Positions 42,918-51,696 are shown, counted from the first letter of the stretch. The stretch: 56,620 bases of DNA from Acidovorax sp. CCYZU-2555 (GCF_018413525.1 NZ_JAHCDD010000034.1:1-56620); one strand, 5' to 3'. Translations and numbers: made by a program. Notes: generated from the sequence alone by a model not told the origin.

Positions 42918-43220
42918 ATGGCTATTTCCGCTGGGGACGTGATTCCACTATCGCAAGCCCGTGCCAATCTCTCGGAATTGGCCGATCAGGTCAAGGCGGG
43001 CGCCGAGAAGATCATCACCAAGAATGGCGAAAGCTATGTAGCCCTGATCGATGCCAGGCGGCTGGACTACTACCACCAGTTGGAGCGCGAACGCATCCAT
43101 CTGCTGGTGATCGAGGACGCCAGTCGCGGATTGGCGGATGTCGCTGCCGGTGAGGTCAAAGACGCGCGTGAAACCATTTCGGCCATCCAGCGCAGGCGCG
43201 CCACCAAGGCAGGCAAGTGA
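42918..43220 (+). CDS. Phd/YefM-type antitoxin
   Basis: This 100-residue protein begins MAISAGDVIPLSQARANLSE, the Phd/YefM DNA-binding fold (residues 5-60, with IITKNGESYVALID). A C-terminal helical tail (about 62-100) would wrap the toxin. It precedes a RelE/ParE-like gene by 16 bp, the usual antitoxin-first order. AAGG stands just ahead of the ATG. Confidence 0.88.
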   Translation: MAISAGDVIPLSQARANLSELADQVKAGAEKIITKNGESYVALIDARRLDYYHQLERERIHLLVIEDASRGLADVAAGEVKDARETISAIQRRRATKAGK

Positions 43221-43236
43221 CCGGCAACCCCATACC

Positions 43237-43623
43237 GTGACCACCCAATACAGCATCCAGGCGACCGCGAATTTCGAGCGCAATCTCGAAGAGCTGGAGA
43301 GCTTTCTGATAGACGCGGGCGCTGGGCACGCGTTTGACGCGCTGTTGGCAGAACTGGCAGATACCGTCATTTCCAACCTCGAGCGTTTCCCTGCCATGGG
43401 CCGCTTGTTCCTCGAACGCCCGACACGGTCAGTCGAAGCGGCCAACGGCATTGATCGTCTGACCCGGCAACTCGCCGCGCTCGCGCCCGATGCGGAATTG
43501 CGCGAGTACGTCATGGCGCATTACCTGCTGCTGTATGCACGCTTCAACGGCTGCAGCTACCTGCTTTCCATTCGCCACCAGCGACAGCTTTCCTTTGATT
43601 TGCCGAGAACCTGGCCTGCATGA
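43237..43623 (+). CDS. RelE/ParE-superfamily toxin
   Basis: This 128-residue protein contains YSIQATANFERNLEELESFL, LERFPAMGRLF and LREYVMAHYLLLYARFNG followed by a C-terminal SIRHQRQLSFD strand, the pattern of RelE/ParE toxins. It is longer than the typical 90-100 residues because of an insert near residues 60-85. The start is a GTG; no ATG fits, and the ribosome site is weak, consistent with translation coupled to the antitoxin and lower output. Whether it cuts mRNA or poisons gyrase cannot be told from sequence. Confidence 0.8.
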   Translation: MTTQYSIQATANFERNLEELESFLIDAGAGHAFDALLAELADTVISNLERFPAMGRLFLERPTRSVEAANGIDRLTRQLAALAPDAELREYVMAHYLLLYARFNGCSYLLSIRHQRQLSFDLPRTWPA

Positions 43624-43747
43624 CTTGATCATTCAGGTTTGTTCGAGAATTTGAGAATTTACAGCGGTGCATGCAAACCCCCGTCCTACATCCAGCCGGC
43701 AATCTTTGGCCGAGACTGAAGATTCTGCTCAAAGAAGAAGGATTGAA

Positions 43748-44185
43748 ATGATTGCAAGCACCATTCGTCGCCGCGCCGTTCTGGCCACTGTCATTTCCGC
43801 CGCGGCGCTGCTCGCCGCCTGCGCCCAGTCGCAACGCGTGCCTGCGCCCCAGGCCCACGCCATTGTCGGCACCGTGAACCTGGCCGAGCCTGTAGACGCG
43901 CCGCTGCAATCCACGTTGATCGTCGAGTTGCATGAAATCGCCAGCGCCGCAGCGCCTGCCAAGGTGGTGGGCCAGACCGCGATCCAGATCGAAAACCTCA
44001 AGCCGCCCTACAAGTTCATGCTGCCCACCGACACCACCCCGATCAACAGCGCCGCTGAGTACCGGGTCAACGCGCGCATCACCGTCGGCAACCAGACAAC
44101 CTACGCCAGCGACACCGCCTACCCCGTGCTCACGCGCGGCGCCGGCAGGACCGCCGACCTGACGCTGGTGCGCGTGGCCCCATAA
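43748..44185 (+). CDS. YbaY/YscW-like lipoprotein
   Basis: This 145-residue outer-membrane-type lipoprotein has a signal peptide and lipobox LLAAC with Cys25 as the lipidated residue. The mature part is a single beta-sandwich domain of the YbaY/YscW kind (VGTVNLAEPVDAPLQSTLIV; KPPYKFMLPTDTTPI). A purine-rich GAAGAAGGA lies upstream of the ATG at 43748. A strong terminator follows. Role unknown, probably envelope-related. Confidence 0.8.
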   Translation: MIASTIRRRAVLATVISAAALLAACAQSQRVPAPQAHAIVGTVNLAEPVDAPLQSTLIVELHEIASAAAPAKVVGQTAIQIENLKPPYKFMLPTDTTPINSAAEYRVNARITVGNQTTYASDTAYPVLTRGAGRTADLTLVRVAP

Positions 44186-44205
44186 GCGGCCCGGCTCCCG
44201 AGCTC

Positions 44206-44235
44206 AAGCCCGCTGGCACCACCAGCGGGCTTTTT
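44206..44235 (+). terminator. Intrinsic terminator after the lipoprotein gene
   Basis: AAGCCCGCTGG-CACCA-CCAGCGGGCTT followed by TTT, an 11-bp perfect stem. Confidence 0.92.
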
Positions 44236-44285
44236 CTATGCCTCGCACCGGGCCTGCATGCAAGGCCATTTCCCAGGGAATTACC

Positions 44286-44299
44286 AAGGGTAAACCCTT
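44286..44299. promoter_or_regulatory. Palindromic candidate operator of the glucose dehydrogenase operon
   Basis: AAGGGT-AA-ACCCTT is a perfect 14-bp palindrome just upstream of a -10-like TAGAAT at 44307-44312 and about 100 bp before the first gene. A repressor here would cover the -35 region. The regulator is not encoded next to the operon. Confidence 0.45.
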
Positions 44300-44402
44300 A
44301 ACAAATTAGAATTCGCGCAGTTGCCTGGACGGTCGCGCCAAGACGCCAAGAAATGCCCGCCACGCAATCTTTTCCCACTCTCTGGAATAGCGGCTCCCCA
44401 CG

Positions 44403-44942
44403 ATGTCTTCCCCCGATTCCCTCTCTCGCCGACAAGCCTTGCTCGGTGCGGCGGCAGCGATGCTGACGGCTTATGCAGGCCCATTGCAATCTTCCGCGCT
44501 GGCCGGTGCCGGCACCGCGGCTTCCGGCTCCGCCGCCGCGACCTCGCCTTTCATGAGCCTGTCGCAGATGCTGGTCAACCACGGCCTGAATGCGGCCGCG
44601 GGCGCCAAGATGGAAGCCTATGCGCGCGCGAACTTCGCGGATTTCGCGGACAGCTCCGCCGCCATCCTGCAACTCGCGCAGGAGCGCAAGGCGACGGCGG
44701 TCGAAGATTTCTACGACGATATTCCCGAAGGCCCGCAGCGCAAGTTGGCCCAATGGATCATTTTTGCCTGGTACAGCGGCATGGCCGGCGCCGGCAAGGC
44801 AGACGCCATGTTCACTTACGAGCATGCGCTGACGTTCCAGGTCACCCGCGATGTGGTGGCGATTCCGTCGTATGGGTTCACCGCGCCGAATGCGTGGGAG
44901 CAACTCGACAACGCGCCGCTGCTGCCCATCCCGCAATTCTGA
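44403..44942 (+). CDS. FAD glucose/sugar dehydrogenase, small (gamma) subunit
   Basis: This 179-residue protein has a twin-arginine signal (Arg9-Arg10, SRRQALLGAAAAMLTAY) and a short helical domain (PFMSLSQMLVNHGLNAAAGA ... YDDIPEGPQRKLAQWIIFAW). It matches the hitch-hiker gamma subunit of Burkholderia-type FAD glucose dehydrogenase and related sorbitol/gluconate enzymes, which carries the signal-less catalytic subunit through the Tat system and is needed for its folding. First gene of the three-gene operon. Confidence 0.9.
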   Translation: MSSPDSLSRRQALLGAAAAMLTAYAGPLQSSALAGAGTAASGSAAATSPFMSLSQMLVNHGLNAAAGAKMEAYARANFADFADSSAAILQLAQERKATAVEDFYDDIPEGPQRKLAQWIIFAWYSGMAGAGKADAMFTYEHALTFQVTRDVVAIPSYGFTAPNAWEQLDNAPLLPIPQF

Positions 44943-45017
44943 GAAACCGCGTGCCGGCCCTGCGCGCTGGCCGTTGACGCCAGCGTGCGCCACGCGCGCG
45001 CAAAAAACATTCCCACC

Positions 45018-46643
45018 ATGAACAAGAATACTTCCGCCGATGTGGTCATCATCGGCACCGGCGTCGTCGGCCTCACGATCGCCGAGCAAATGATCGATGC
45101 CGGCATCAGCGTGCTGATGCTCGAAGCCGGCCCGCGTGTCTACCGCAATGAGATCGTGGAAAACTTCCGCAACATGCCGCTGTCGAACAAAGGCAGCGCC
45201 AACTCGATCTACCCGCCGCGCGACTGGGCGCCCCACCCCATGCCCGGCGATGACTACCTGCAGCTCTCCGGCCCCGACAGCTACGATCAGACCTATATCC
45301 GCTACGCCGGCGGCTCGACCTGGCACTGGGCCGGCACCAGCTGGCGCCTGACGCCCGAAGACATGCGCCTGCAATCGCTCTATGGCGTGGGCCGCGACTG
45401 GGCCTTCGAATACGACGTGCTCGAGCCCTACTACGTGCGTGCCGAACACGCGATCGGCATCTGCGGCCCCTCGGACCCCGAGCAGCAATGGCCGCGCCTG
45501 CCGCGCTCCGCGCCCTACCCCATGCCGGCCCTGCCGCTGTCGCCGGGCGAGAAGAAGTTCACCGAAGTCGTCAAGTCGCAGCTGGGCCTGTCGAACATCC
45601 ACGTTTCGCAGGCACGCAACAGCGGCATGCCTTACGACGGCCGCCCGGCTTGCTGCGCCAACAACAACTGCGTTCCGGTCTGCCCCATCGGCGCCAAGTA
45701 CGACGGCGAAACCGCGCTGCTGCGCCTGGAGCGCAAAGGCGTGAAGATCCTTTATGACGCCGTGGCCTGCAGGATCGAATCGGGCGAAGGCAACCGCATC
45801 ACCGCGGTCCACTACATGGACCCGAACAAGCAGACCCACCGTGTCACCGGCGGGCATTTCGTCGCGGCCTGCAACGGCCTGGAAACGCCCAAGCTGCTGC
45901 TGATGTCGGCCGACGAACGCAACCCGAACGGCATTGCGAACAACAGCTCCGACCAGGTCGGCCGCAACATGATGGACCACCCGCAAAAGGGCTTCACCAT
46001 CACCACCACCGAGCCGTACTGGACCGGTGCGGGCCCGGTCGTGAACTCCGGCATCATGGAAACCTCGCAGGGCGATTTCCGCTCGCGCCATGCGGGTGCC
46101 TACTTCCGCCTGAACAACTTCGGCCGCAACCGCTTTGTGACCTTCAACGCGCTCAAGACCGGCAAGGTCGGCCGCGCGCTCGACGAGGAAATCCGCCGCG
46201 AAGCCGGCTGCACCACCAACGTGGTGATCGCCTTCGAAACCCTGGCCAACCCCGAGAACCGCCTGACGCTGTCGGACAAGAAAGACTGGCTGGGCCTGGC
46301 CAAGCCGGCCATCCATTACGACGTGGGCGACTACACGCGCCGCTCGGCCGACGAATATGGCGTGCCGCTGCTGCACAAGATTGCGCAAGCCATGGGCGCC
46401 GTGAAGATACAGGAACCCAAGGGCTTCGCGCAGAGCAAGCACATCATGGGCGGCACCATCATGGGCAACGACGCCAGCACCTCCGTGGTGGACGCCGACT
46501 GCCGTTCGCACGACCACGCCAACCTGTTCATTCCGGGCGGCGGCGCGATGGCCAGCACGGCCTGCGGCAACTCGACCATCACCATGGTCGCACTGGCCAT
46601 CAAGGCCGCCGATGCCTTGCAAGCGCAAGTGCGCAAAGCATGA
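45018..46643 (+). CDS. FAD glucose/sugar dehydrogenase, catalytic (alpha) subunit, GMC family
   Basis: This 541-residue flavoprotein has the FAD motif GTGVVG (13-18). Its iron-sulfur cysteines Cys212, Cys213, Cys218 and Cys222 (CCANNNCVPVC) sit at the same numbers I recall for the Burkholderia cepacia enzyme, whose last three hold a [3Fe-4S] cluster. The C-terminal GMC active-site region follows (SKHIMGGTIMGNDASTSVVD; STACGNSTITM). It oxidises an aldose at C1 in the periplasm and passes electrons through the cluster to the cytochrome subunit. It has no signal of its own and relies on gamma. Glucose is the likely but not proven substrate. Confidence 0.92.
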   Translation: MNKNTSADVVIIGTGVVGLTIAEQMIDAGISVLMLEAGPRVYRNEIVENFRNMPLSNKGSANSIYPPRDWAPHPMPGDDYLQLSGPDSYDQTYIRYAGGSTWHWAGTSWRLTPEDMRLQSLYGVGRDWAFEYDVLEPYYVRAEHAIGICGPSDPEQQWPRLPRSAPYPMPALPLSPGEKKFTEVVKSQLGLSNIHVSQARNSGMPYDGRPACCANNNCVPVCPIGAKYDGETALLRLERKGVKILYDAVACRIESGEGNRITAVHYMDPNKQTHRVTGGHFVAACNGLETPKLLLMSADERNPNGIANNSSDQVGRNMMDHPQKGFTITTTEPYWTGAGPVVNSGIMETSQGDFRSRHAGAYFRLNNFGRNRFVTFNALKTGKVGRALDEEIRREAGCTTNVVIAFETLANPENRLTLSDKKDWLGLAKPAIHYDVGDYTRRSADEYGVPLLHKIAQAMGAVKIQEPKGFAQSKHIMGGTIMGNDASTSVVDADCRSHDHANLFIPGGGAMASTACGNSTITMVALAIKAADALQAQVRKA

Positions 46644-48112
46644 GCGAGGGCAAGACCACTATGCAACACACCACTTCCCTGCGCCACCGCGTGAGCGCGG
46701 CCCGCACCGCCGCCGTTCTGGCTTTCGGCACGCTGGCCGTGGCCGGCGCCGCCATGGCGCAGAACTATTCGCCCGAACTGATCGAAAAAGGCCGATACCT
46801 GGCCACGGCATCGGACTGCATCGCCTGCCACACCGCCACCAAGACCAAGCCCATGGCGGGCGGGCATTCGATTTCGTCGCCCGTGGGCGATATCGTCGCC
46901 ACCAACATCACGCCGTCGAAAAGCCACGGCATAGGCAACTACAGCGAGCAGCAATTCGCCGACGCGCTGCGCAAGGGCGTGCGCGCCGACGGTGCGCAGC
47001 TGTACCCGGCCATGCCCTACACCGCGTTCTCGCTCTTCACGAACGAGGATGTGCACGCCATGTACGCCTACTTCATGGAAGGCGTGAAGCCCGTCGATGA
47101 AGCACCCAAGGCCACCACCTCGCTGCCGTTTCCGATGAACGTGCGCGCGTCGATGATCGGCTGGAACCTGCTGTTCGCCAACGACAAGCCGTTCGAGCCC
47201 GATCCTGCGCAGACACCGGAATGGAACCGCGGCGCCTACCTGGCCCTGGGCGCGGGCCATTGCGTCACCTGCCACACGCCCCGCGGCGCGATGATGCAGG
47301 AGTTGGCCAGCAAGAGCATGAGCGGCGCGCAGATCGGCGCCTGGTATGCGCCCGATATCACCAACAGCAAGACGCACGGCATAGGCAGCTGGTCAGTCGA
47401 CGAGTTGACCACTTACCTGACCACCGGCCATCTGCCGGGCAAATCGCAGGCCGCAGGGCCCATGGCCGAGGCGATCACGCACAGCTTCAGCCAGTTGAAC
47501 GAAACCGACCTGCGCGCCATCTCGACCTACATCCTGTCGGTGCCCAGCCACAAGCCCGAAGACCCGGCCCAGCGCAACCGCTTCGCCCACGGTCAGGCCA
47601 CAGACGCCACCGCAGGTTTTCGCGGCACGTCCTTTGCCGAAGGCATGAAGCAAAGCGGCACGGCGCTGGGAGCGCAGATCTTCACCGCCAACTGCGCGTC
47701 GTGCCACGGCGCATCGGGCCAGGGCACGCAAGACAGCTACTACCCCGCGCTGTTTGGCAAGTCGATCACCGGCGAAGCCAATCCGTCGAACCTGATCGCC
47801 GCCATTCTCAACGGCGTGGACCGTGAAACGCCCAAGGGCGGCCATGTGTTCATGCCGCCGTTTGGCGACCAGACCAACGCGATGGTGCCGCTGAAGAACG
47901 AAGAAGTGGCCGCGCTGTCGAACTTCCTGCTGACCAGCTATGGCAATTCCGCTGTGTCCGTCACCGCGGACCAGGTGCAGGTCATACGCGAAGGCGGCGC
48001 CAAATCCAGCCTGGTTTTGCTGGCGCGCGTGGGCATGGCCGTTGGCGCGGTCGTGGTGCTGTTGCTGTTGGTCCTGCTGGCCAAGAAGCGCGGCCGGGCA
48101 CGCCGCCGTTAA
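46640..48112 (+). CDS. FAD glucose/sugar dehydrogenase, triheme cytochrome c (beta) subunit
   Basis: This 490-residue membrane-anchored cytochrome has a signal peptide cut after about residue 40 (VAGAAMAQN), three CxxCH haem sites (Cys60 CIACH, Cys208 CVTCH, Cys352 CASCH) and a C-terminal helix with a basic tail (about 460-490). It takes electrons from the alpha subunit to quinone. The ATG overlaps the alpha stop (ATGA); a second ATG seven codons later is possible. The dispersed repeat copy D starts 15 bp after its stop. Confidence 0.93.
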   Translation: MSEGKTTMQHTTSLRHRVSAARTAAVLAFGTLAVAGAAMAQNYSPELIEKGRYLATASDCIACHTATKTKPMAGGHSISSPVGDIVATNITPSKSHGIGNYSEQQFADALRKGVRADGAQLYPAMPYTAFSLFTNEDVHAMYAYFMEGVKPVDEAPKATTSLPFPMNVRASMIGWNLLFANDKPFEPDPAQTPEWNRGAYLALGAGHCVTCHTPRGAMMQELASKSMSGAQIGAWYAPDITNSKTHGIGSWSVDELTTYLTTGHLPGKSQAAGPMAEAITHSFSQLNETDLRAISTYILSVPSHKPEDPAQRNRFAHGQATDATAGFRGTSFAEGMKQSGTALGAQIFTANCASCHGASGQGTQDSYYPALFGKSITGEANPSNLIAAILNGVDRETPKGGHVFMPPFGDQTNAMVPLKNEEVAALSNFLLTSYGNSAVSVTADQVQVIREGGAKSSLVLLARVGMAVGAVVVLLLLVLLAKKRGRARRR

Positions 48113-48127
48113 GTCGCGCTGACCCAA

Positions 48128-48310
48128 CCGTTCGTGGTGAGCCTGCCTGCGCGGCCCGGTCGAACCATGAACGGCCTGCTCTCATGCCTTGAGGGTCGGC
48201 CGTTCACCCTTCGACAGGCTCAGGGCGAACGGCAGGGATAGGCATAGCGCCTAAAAGCCGTTCGTGGTGAGCCTGCCTGCGCGGCCCGGTCGAACCATGA
48301 ACGGCCTGTC
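48128..48310 (+). repeat. Dispersed intergenic repeat, copy D (partial, duplicated)
   Basis: Two near-identical units of about 50 bp (48128-48178 and 48260-48310), each of form CCGTTCGTGGTGAGCC...CCATGAACGG, flank a third hairpin CCGTTCACCCTTC...GGGCGAACGG. They correspond to sub-parts of copies A-C. They separate the convergent cytochrome and Bug receptor genes. Confidence 0.8.
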
Positions 48311-48341
48311 CTAGGAACAAGTCCCCCGCTGTTCGAGGCGC

Positions 48342-49361
48342 TCACTCCGCCTTGATATTGTTGTCCTTGACCACCTTGCCCCACAGCTGGGTTTCGGAGC
48401 GCATCCATTCCGTGATCTGCTGACGCGTCATCGCCGAAGGCTCGGAGCCCAGTTCCTGCAGATGCTTGGCAAACTCGGGCTTGGCGACGATGCGCTGGAT
48501 CGCATCCTGCAACTTGTCCAATATCGGCGCCGGAGTGTTGGCCGGCGCCAGCACGCCCTGCCAGGAACCCGTCACAAAGTTGGGAATCTGCGATGCGATC
48601 GTGGGCACGCCTGGCGTGGCCGCAAACGGCTTGGCGCTGGTGACCGCCACGGCCTTGATCCTGCCGGCCTGCACCAGGGCCTTGGTCGCGACGACGCTGG
48701 CCATGGCGCTGTCGATCTGGCCGCCGGCCAGGTCGGCCAGGGCCTGGGCCCCGCCCTTGTAGCCAATCACGTTGAACTCGAATCCCCGGTCCTGGGCAAT
48801 CAGAATGCCGGCGAGCTGGCTGATGGACGCCAATGGCGTGCCGAAGCTGATCGGCGTGCCGCTCTTCTTGGCAAAGGCCGTCAGTTCATCGAGATTCTTG
48901 GCCGGCAAGTCGTTGCGCACCACCAGAAGGTGGGGCGAATACGCCGGGATCGCAATCGGCGTCAATTCCTTTTGCGGGTTGTAGCTGAGCTTGGGCACCA
49001 CGCTGGGGCCTATGGTCAGCACACTCAGATCCAGCAGCAGCAGGTTGTAGCCATCGGGCGCCGACTTGGCCACGTAGGAGGCGCCGATGTGGCCGTTGCC
49101 GCCCGCCTTGTTCTCGACAATCACGGTCTGCTTGAACATCTCGCCCAGATCCTTGGCCAGCAAGCGGGCCAGAATGTCGGACGTGCCGCCCGCCGGGTTG
49201 GGCACGGTGATGCGTATCGGCTTGCTGGGATAGCTGGCCGCGGGCTCCTGGGCGAAGGCGGGCGCGGCCGCCACGCACAGCAGCGTGGAAGCCGCCAGGC
49301 CCAGCACGGCGCGCCGGGATTTGCCGAGGGTCAGAGCGGGGGGAAAAGTCGAAGTGTGCAT
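48342..49361 (-). CDS. Bug/TctC-family periplasmic solute receptor
   Basis: This 339-residue receptor has a signal peptide ending near residue 38 (APAFAQEPAASYPSKPIRIT), then PNPAGGTSDILARLLAKDLG, VIVENKAGGNGHIGASYVAK and APDGYNLLLLD. It is the last gene of a three-gene catabolic operon with a hydroxyacid dehydrogenase and an enolase-superfamily enzyme, so its ligand is probably a sugar acid or hydroxy acid. No TctAB is present. It lies 48 bp after the dehydrogenase gene. Confidence 0.9.
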   Translation of the reverse strand: MHTSTFPPALTLGKSRRAVLGLAASTLLCVAAAPAFAQEPAASYPSKPIRITVPNPAGGTSDILARLLAKDLGEMFKQTVIVENKAGGNGHIGASYVAKSAPDGYNLLLLDLSVLTIGPSVVPKLSYNPQKELTPIAIPAYSPHLLVVRNDLPAKNLDELTAFAKKSGTPISFGTPLASISQLAGILIAQDRGFEFNVIGYKGGAQALADLAGGQIDSAMASVVATKALVQAGRIKAVAVTSAKPFAATPGVPTIASQIPNFVTGSWQGVLAPANTPAPILDKLQDAIQRIVAKPEFAKHLQELGSEPSAMTRQQITEWMRSETQLWGKVVKDNNIKAE

Positions 49362-49409
49362 TTTTTGTCTCCTGTCTATCGAATCGATTCAAGCGTGATG
49401 CGTGCCGTC

Positions 49410-50369
49410 TTACTGCGGCGATCGAATGACGTTGAGCAGCGGCTGGCCTTCGTGCAGGCGCAGGATGTTCTTCGCCATGAAGCTGTAGCGCCGCTCCAGC
49501 AAGGCCGGCGTCATGGCCGAGATGTGGGGCGTGGCGCGCACATTGGGCAGTTCATGCAAGGGCCAGCGCGAAGGCGGCACCGACGGCTGCCCTTTCTTGG
49601 GGTACTGGTACCAGACGTCCAGCACCGCCCTGCCCAGCCGCTGATCGCGCAAGGCTTCGTACAGCGCCTGCTCCTCCACCACTTCGGCCCGGGCCACGTT
49701 GACCAGCAGCGCCTGCGGCGGCAGCAAGGCCAGTTCGCGGGCGCCGATCAGGCCGCGTGTGCTGTCGTCCAGAGGGCAGCACAGCACCAGGGCGCGCGCA
49801 CGTGGCAGCACCGAATCCAGCGCGGACACCGCGACAAACTCATCGGCCAGGTCGGGCGCAGTCGGCTTGCCGCTGCGCGTGACGGCCACGACATGCATGC
49901 CCAAGGCCTTGGCACGCCGAGCGATTTCCTGGCCGATATGACCAAAGCCCACGATGGCCAGCGTCTTGCCATAGGCCTCGTCGTGCTGGGCACGGCTGGC
50001 ATAGGCCTCGGCCCAGGCCTGGGCATCGAGCCGCGCCGGGTATTGCCACAGCTGCACGAAATGCTCCAGCACCGCGTGAATGGTGAACTCGGCGATCGGC
50101 ACCTCATGGCCGTGGACATTGCTGACGGTGGTCGCGCCTGGCAGGGCTTCGCTGGCGATCTGCTCCGAGCCCGCGCCCGGAACCTGCAGCAGCCGGCACT
50201 CGATGCGCGCGGCTTCATCGGCGCTGACGCTGTTGCTGATGATCACATCGGCGCGAATGGGCCCGTCTTTGGGGAAGGCGTCGAGGGCCTCCACTTCGTG
50301 TGCGACGCCCAGCAGCGCGCGCAGGCGCGGGGCATTGGGCGCGTGCAGCCCGACAATCTTGATATGCAT
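49410..50369 (-). CDS. D-isomer-specific 2-hydroxyacid dehydrogenase
   Basis: This 319-residue NAD(P)-dependent enzyme has its Rossmann motif GFGHIG (141-146), the substrate-binding Arg in LLVNVARAEVVEE and the catalytic His in RATPHISAM. It interconverts a 2-hydroxyacid and a 2-oxoacid. Start set at MHIKIVGL, since the longer frame overlaps the upstream gene. Spacing of 29 bp from the enolase-superfamily gene marks an operon. Within it, the enzyme would act on the keto acid made by the dehydratase or on a related hydroxy acid. Confidence 0.9.
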   Translation of the reverse strand: MHIKIVGLHAPNAPRLRALLGVAHEVEALDAFPKDGPIRADVIISNSVSADEAARIECRLLQVPGAGSEQIASEALPGATTVSNVHGHEVPIAEFTIHAVLEHFVQLWQYPARLDAQAWAEAYASRAQHDEAYGKTLAIVGFGHIGQEIARRAKALGMHVVAVTRSGKPTAPDLADEFVAVSALDSVLPRARALVLCCPLDDSTRGLIGARELALLPPQALLVNVARAEVVEEQALYEALRDQRLGRAVLDVWYQYPKKGQPSVPPSRWPLHELPNVRATPHISAMTPALLERRYSFMAKNILRLHEGQPLLNVIRSPQ

Positions 50370-50398
50370 GGCAGTTCTCTCAAAAATGAATGTGGCGA

Positions 50399-51595
50399 TC
50401 AGCGCGTCTCGCGCACGATGAGATCGGTACGGTGCTTGAAGCTGTCCTGCAGGCGCGTGCCCAGACCCGACTTCGTCGTGGGCTGGGCCATGCCGGCCTG
50501 GATCACGGGCAGATCCGTGACGATGTCGCGGTACCAGGTGGCCAACGTGGCGCGCACCACTTCCTGGTAGATGGCCGTGGGCGCATGCAAGGCCATCTGC
50601 AGACCGGCCATCAGCGTCACGGGGCCGGTGCAGTCGTGCGGCGCCAGCGGCCGGTTGTAGGCCTGGGCCAGCGCCGCGATCTTGCGGCCCTCGGTGAAGC
50701 CACCGCACCAGGCCAAATCAAGCATCACCACATCCAGCGCATCGGCGGCCAGCAGATCGCGGAACGGCCGCAGGCCGCCCAAGGTCTCGCTGCCGCAGAT
50801 CTGCACGCGTGTGCGGCGGCGCAAATCGGACAAGCTCGCGGCGTCGTCCATCTTGCACAGCGGATCCTCGACCCAGAACACCTGGTAGTCTTCGAGCGCC
50901 TGGCAGATGCGCAGCGCCGAGTGATTGCCGAACAGGCTGTGCAGTTCGCACATCACTTCGATGCGATTGCCCACGGCTTCGCGGATCTTTCTGAACGGCT
51001 CCAGCCCCTTCTCCAAATCTGGCAGGCTGATGAGCTGCCCCTGGCTGGCTGGCGCATAGATGTCGAACGGCCAGATCTTCATGGCCTTGTAGCCCTCGTC
51101 GAGCAGGCTGGTAGCCAGCGCGCCCGCATCGCGCATGAAGGCCACCTGGTCGTCGTATGGGCCTTGCGACTCGTCGTCCGAACCGATGTCGCGGCGCTTG
51201 CCGCTGGTGTTGAAGCTGTAGCCGGCGCAGGTGTTGTAGACCGGAACGCTGGGGCGTGCCGCGCCGCCCAGGGCTTCGTGGATGGGCACGCCCTGGCGTT
51301 GGCCGGCGAGATCCCACAGCGCGATGTCGACCGCGCTGGCCGAGCGAACCTCCACCCCCGAGCTGTTGTAGCCCACATAAGGCGACAGCAGATGGCGCGA
51401 GATGCCTTCGATCTGGCGCGAATCGCGCCCGAGCAGCCAGGGCGCGAGCTCTTCGTGCAGACAGGTCTCCACCGACACCGCGCCGCGAAAGGTTTCACCC
51501 AGGCCGACCAGGCCGTCGCTGGTTTCCACCTCGAGCCAGATCAAGCTGGGCCGGTCGGGCACACGGTAGGTACGAAGGGATCGTATGATTGACAT
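50399..51595 (-). CDS. Mandelate racemase/muconate lactonising (enolase-superfamily) enzyme
   Basis: This 398-residue enzyme has metal ligands Glu217 (MCELHS), Glu243 (WVEDP) and Glu270 (CGSETLGG), a Lys at the end of the second strand (YKAMKIWPFD, Lys173) and a catalytic His320 in APHDCTGPV. The pattern is that of acid-sugar dehydratases and racemases of the mandelate racemase subgroup. It is divergent from a GntR regulator and heads the operon. Likely role is dehydration of an aldonic or aldaric acid; exact substrate cannot be assigned. Confidence 0.9.
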   Translation of the reverse strand: MSIIRSLRTYRVPDRPSLIWLEVETSDGLVGLGETFRGAVSVETCLHEELAPWLLGRDSRQIEGISRHLLSPYVGYNSSGVEVRSASAVDIALWDLAGQRQGVPIHEALGGAARPSVPVYNTCAGYSFNTSGKRRDIGSDDESQGPYDDQVAFMRDAGALATSLLDEGYKAMKIWPFDIYAPASQGQLISLPDLEKGLEPFRKIREAVGNRIEVMCELHSLFGNHSALRICQALEDYQVFWVEDPLCKMDDAASLSDLRRRTRVQICGSETLGGLRPFRDLLAADALDVVMLDLAWCGGFTEGRKIAALAQAYNRPLAPHDCTGPVTLMAGLQMALHAPTAIYQEVVRATLATWYRDIVTDLPVIQAGMAQPTTKSGLGTRLQDSFKHRTDLIVRETR

Positions 51596-51667
51596 GATTT
51601 ACAGCTTTTTATAACTTTGAAGAAAAATCGCGCTCCAAAGAGCAGATGACGCATTCTGATTTGGAAA

Positions 51668-51696
51668 ATACCCTGCGTCTTCACCCGTATACCCTG
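51668..51696. promoter_or_regulatory. Direct-repeat candidate GntR operator
   Basis: ATACCCTG occurs at 51668-51675 and 51689-51696, a 21-bp period that places both copies on one face of the helix, in the divergent control region. The second copy lies within CACCCGTATACCCTG, which has partial dyad character. Binding by the adjacent GntR protein is inference. Confidence 0.4.
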
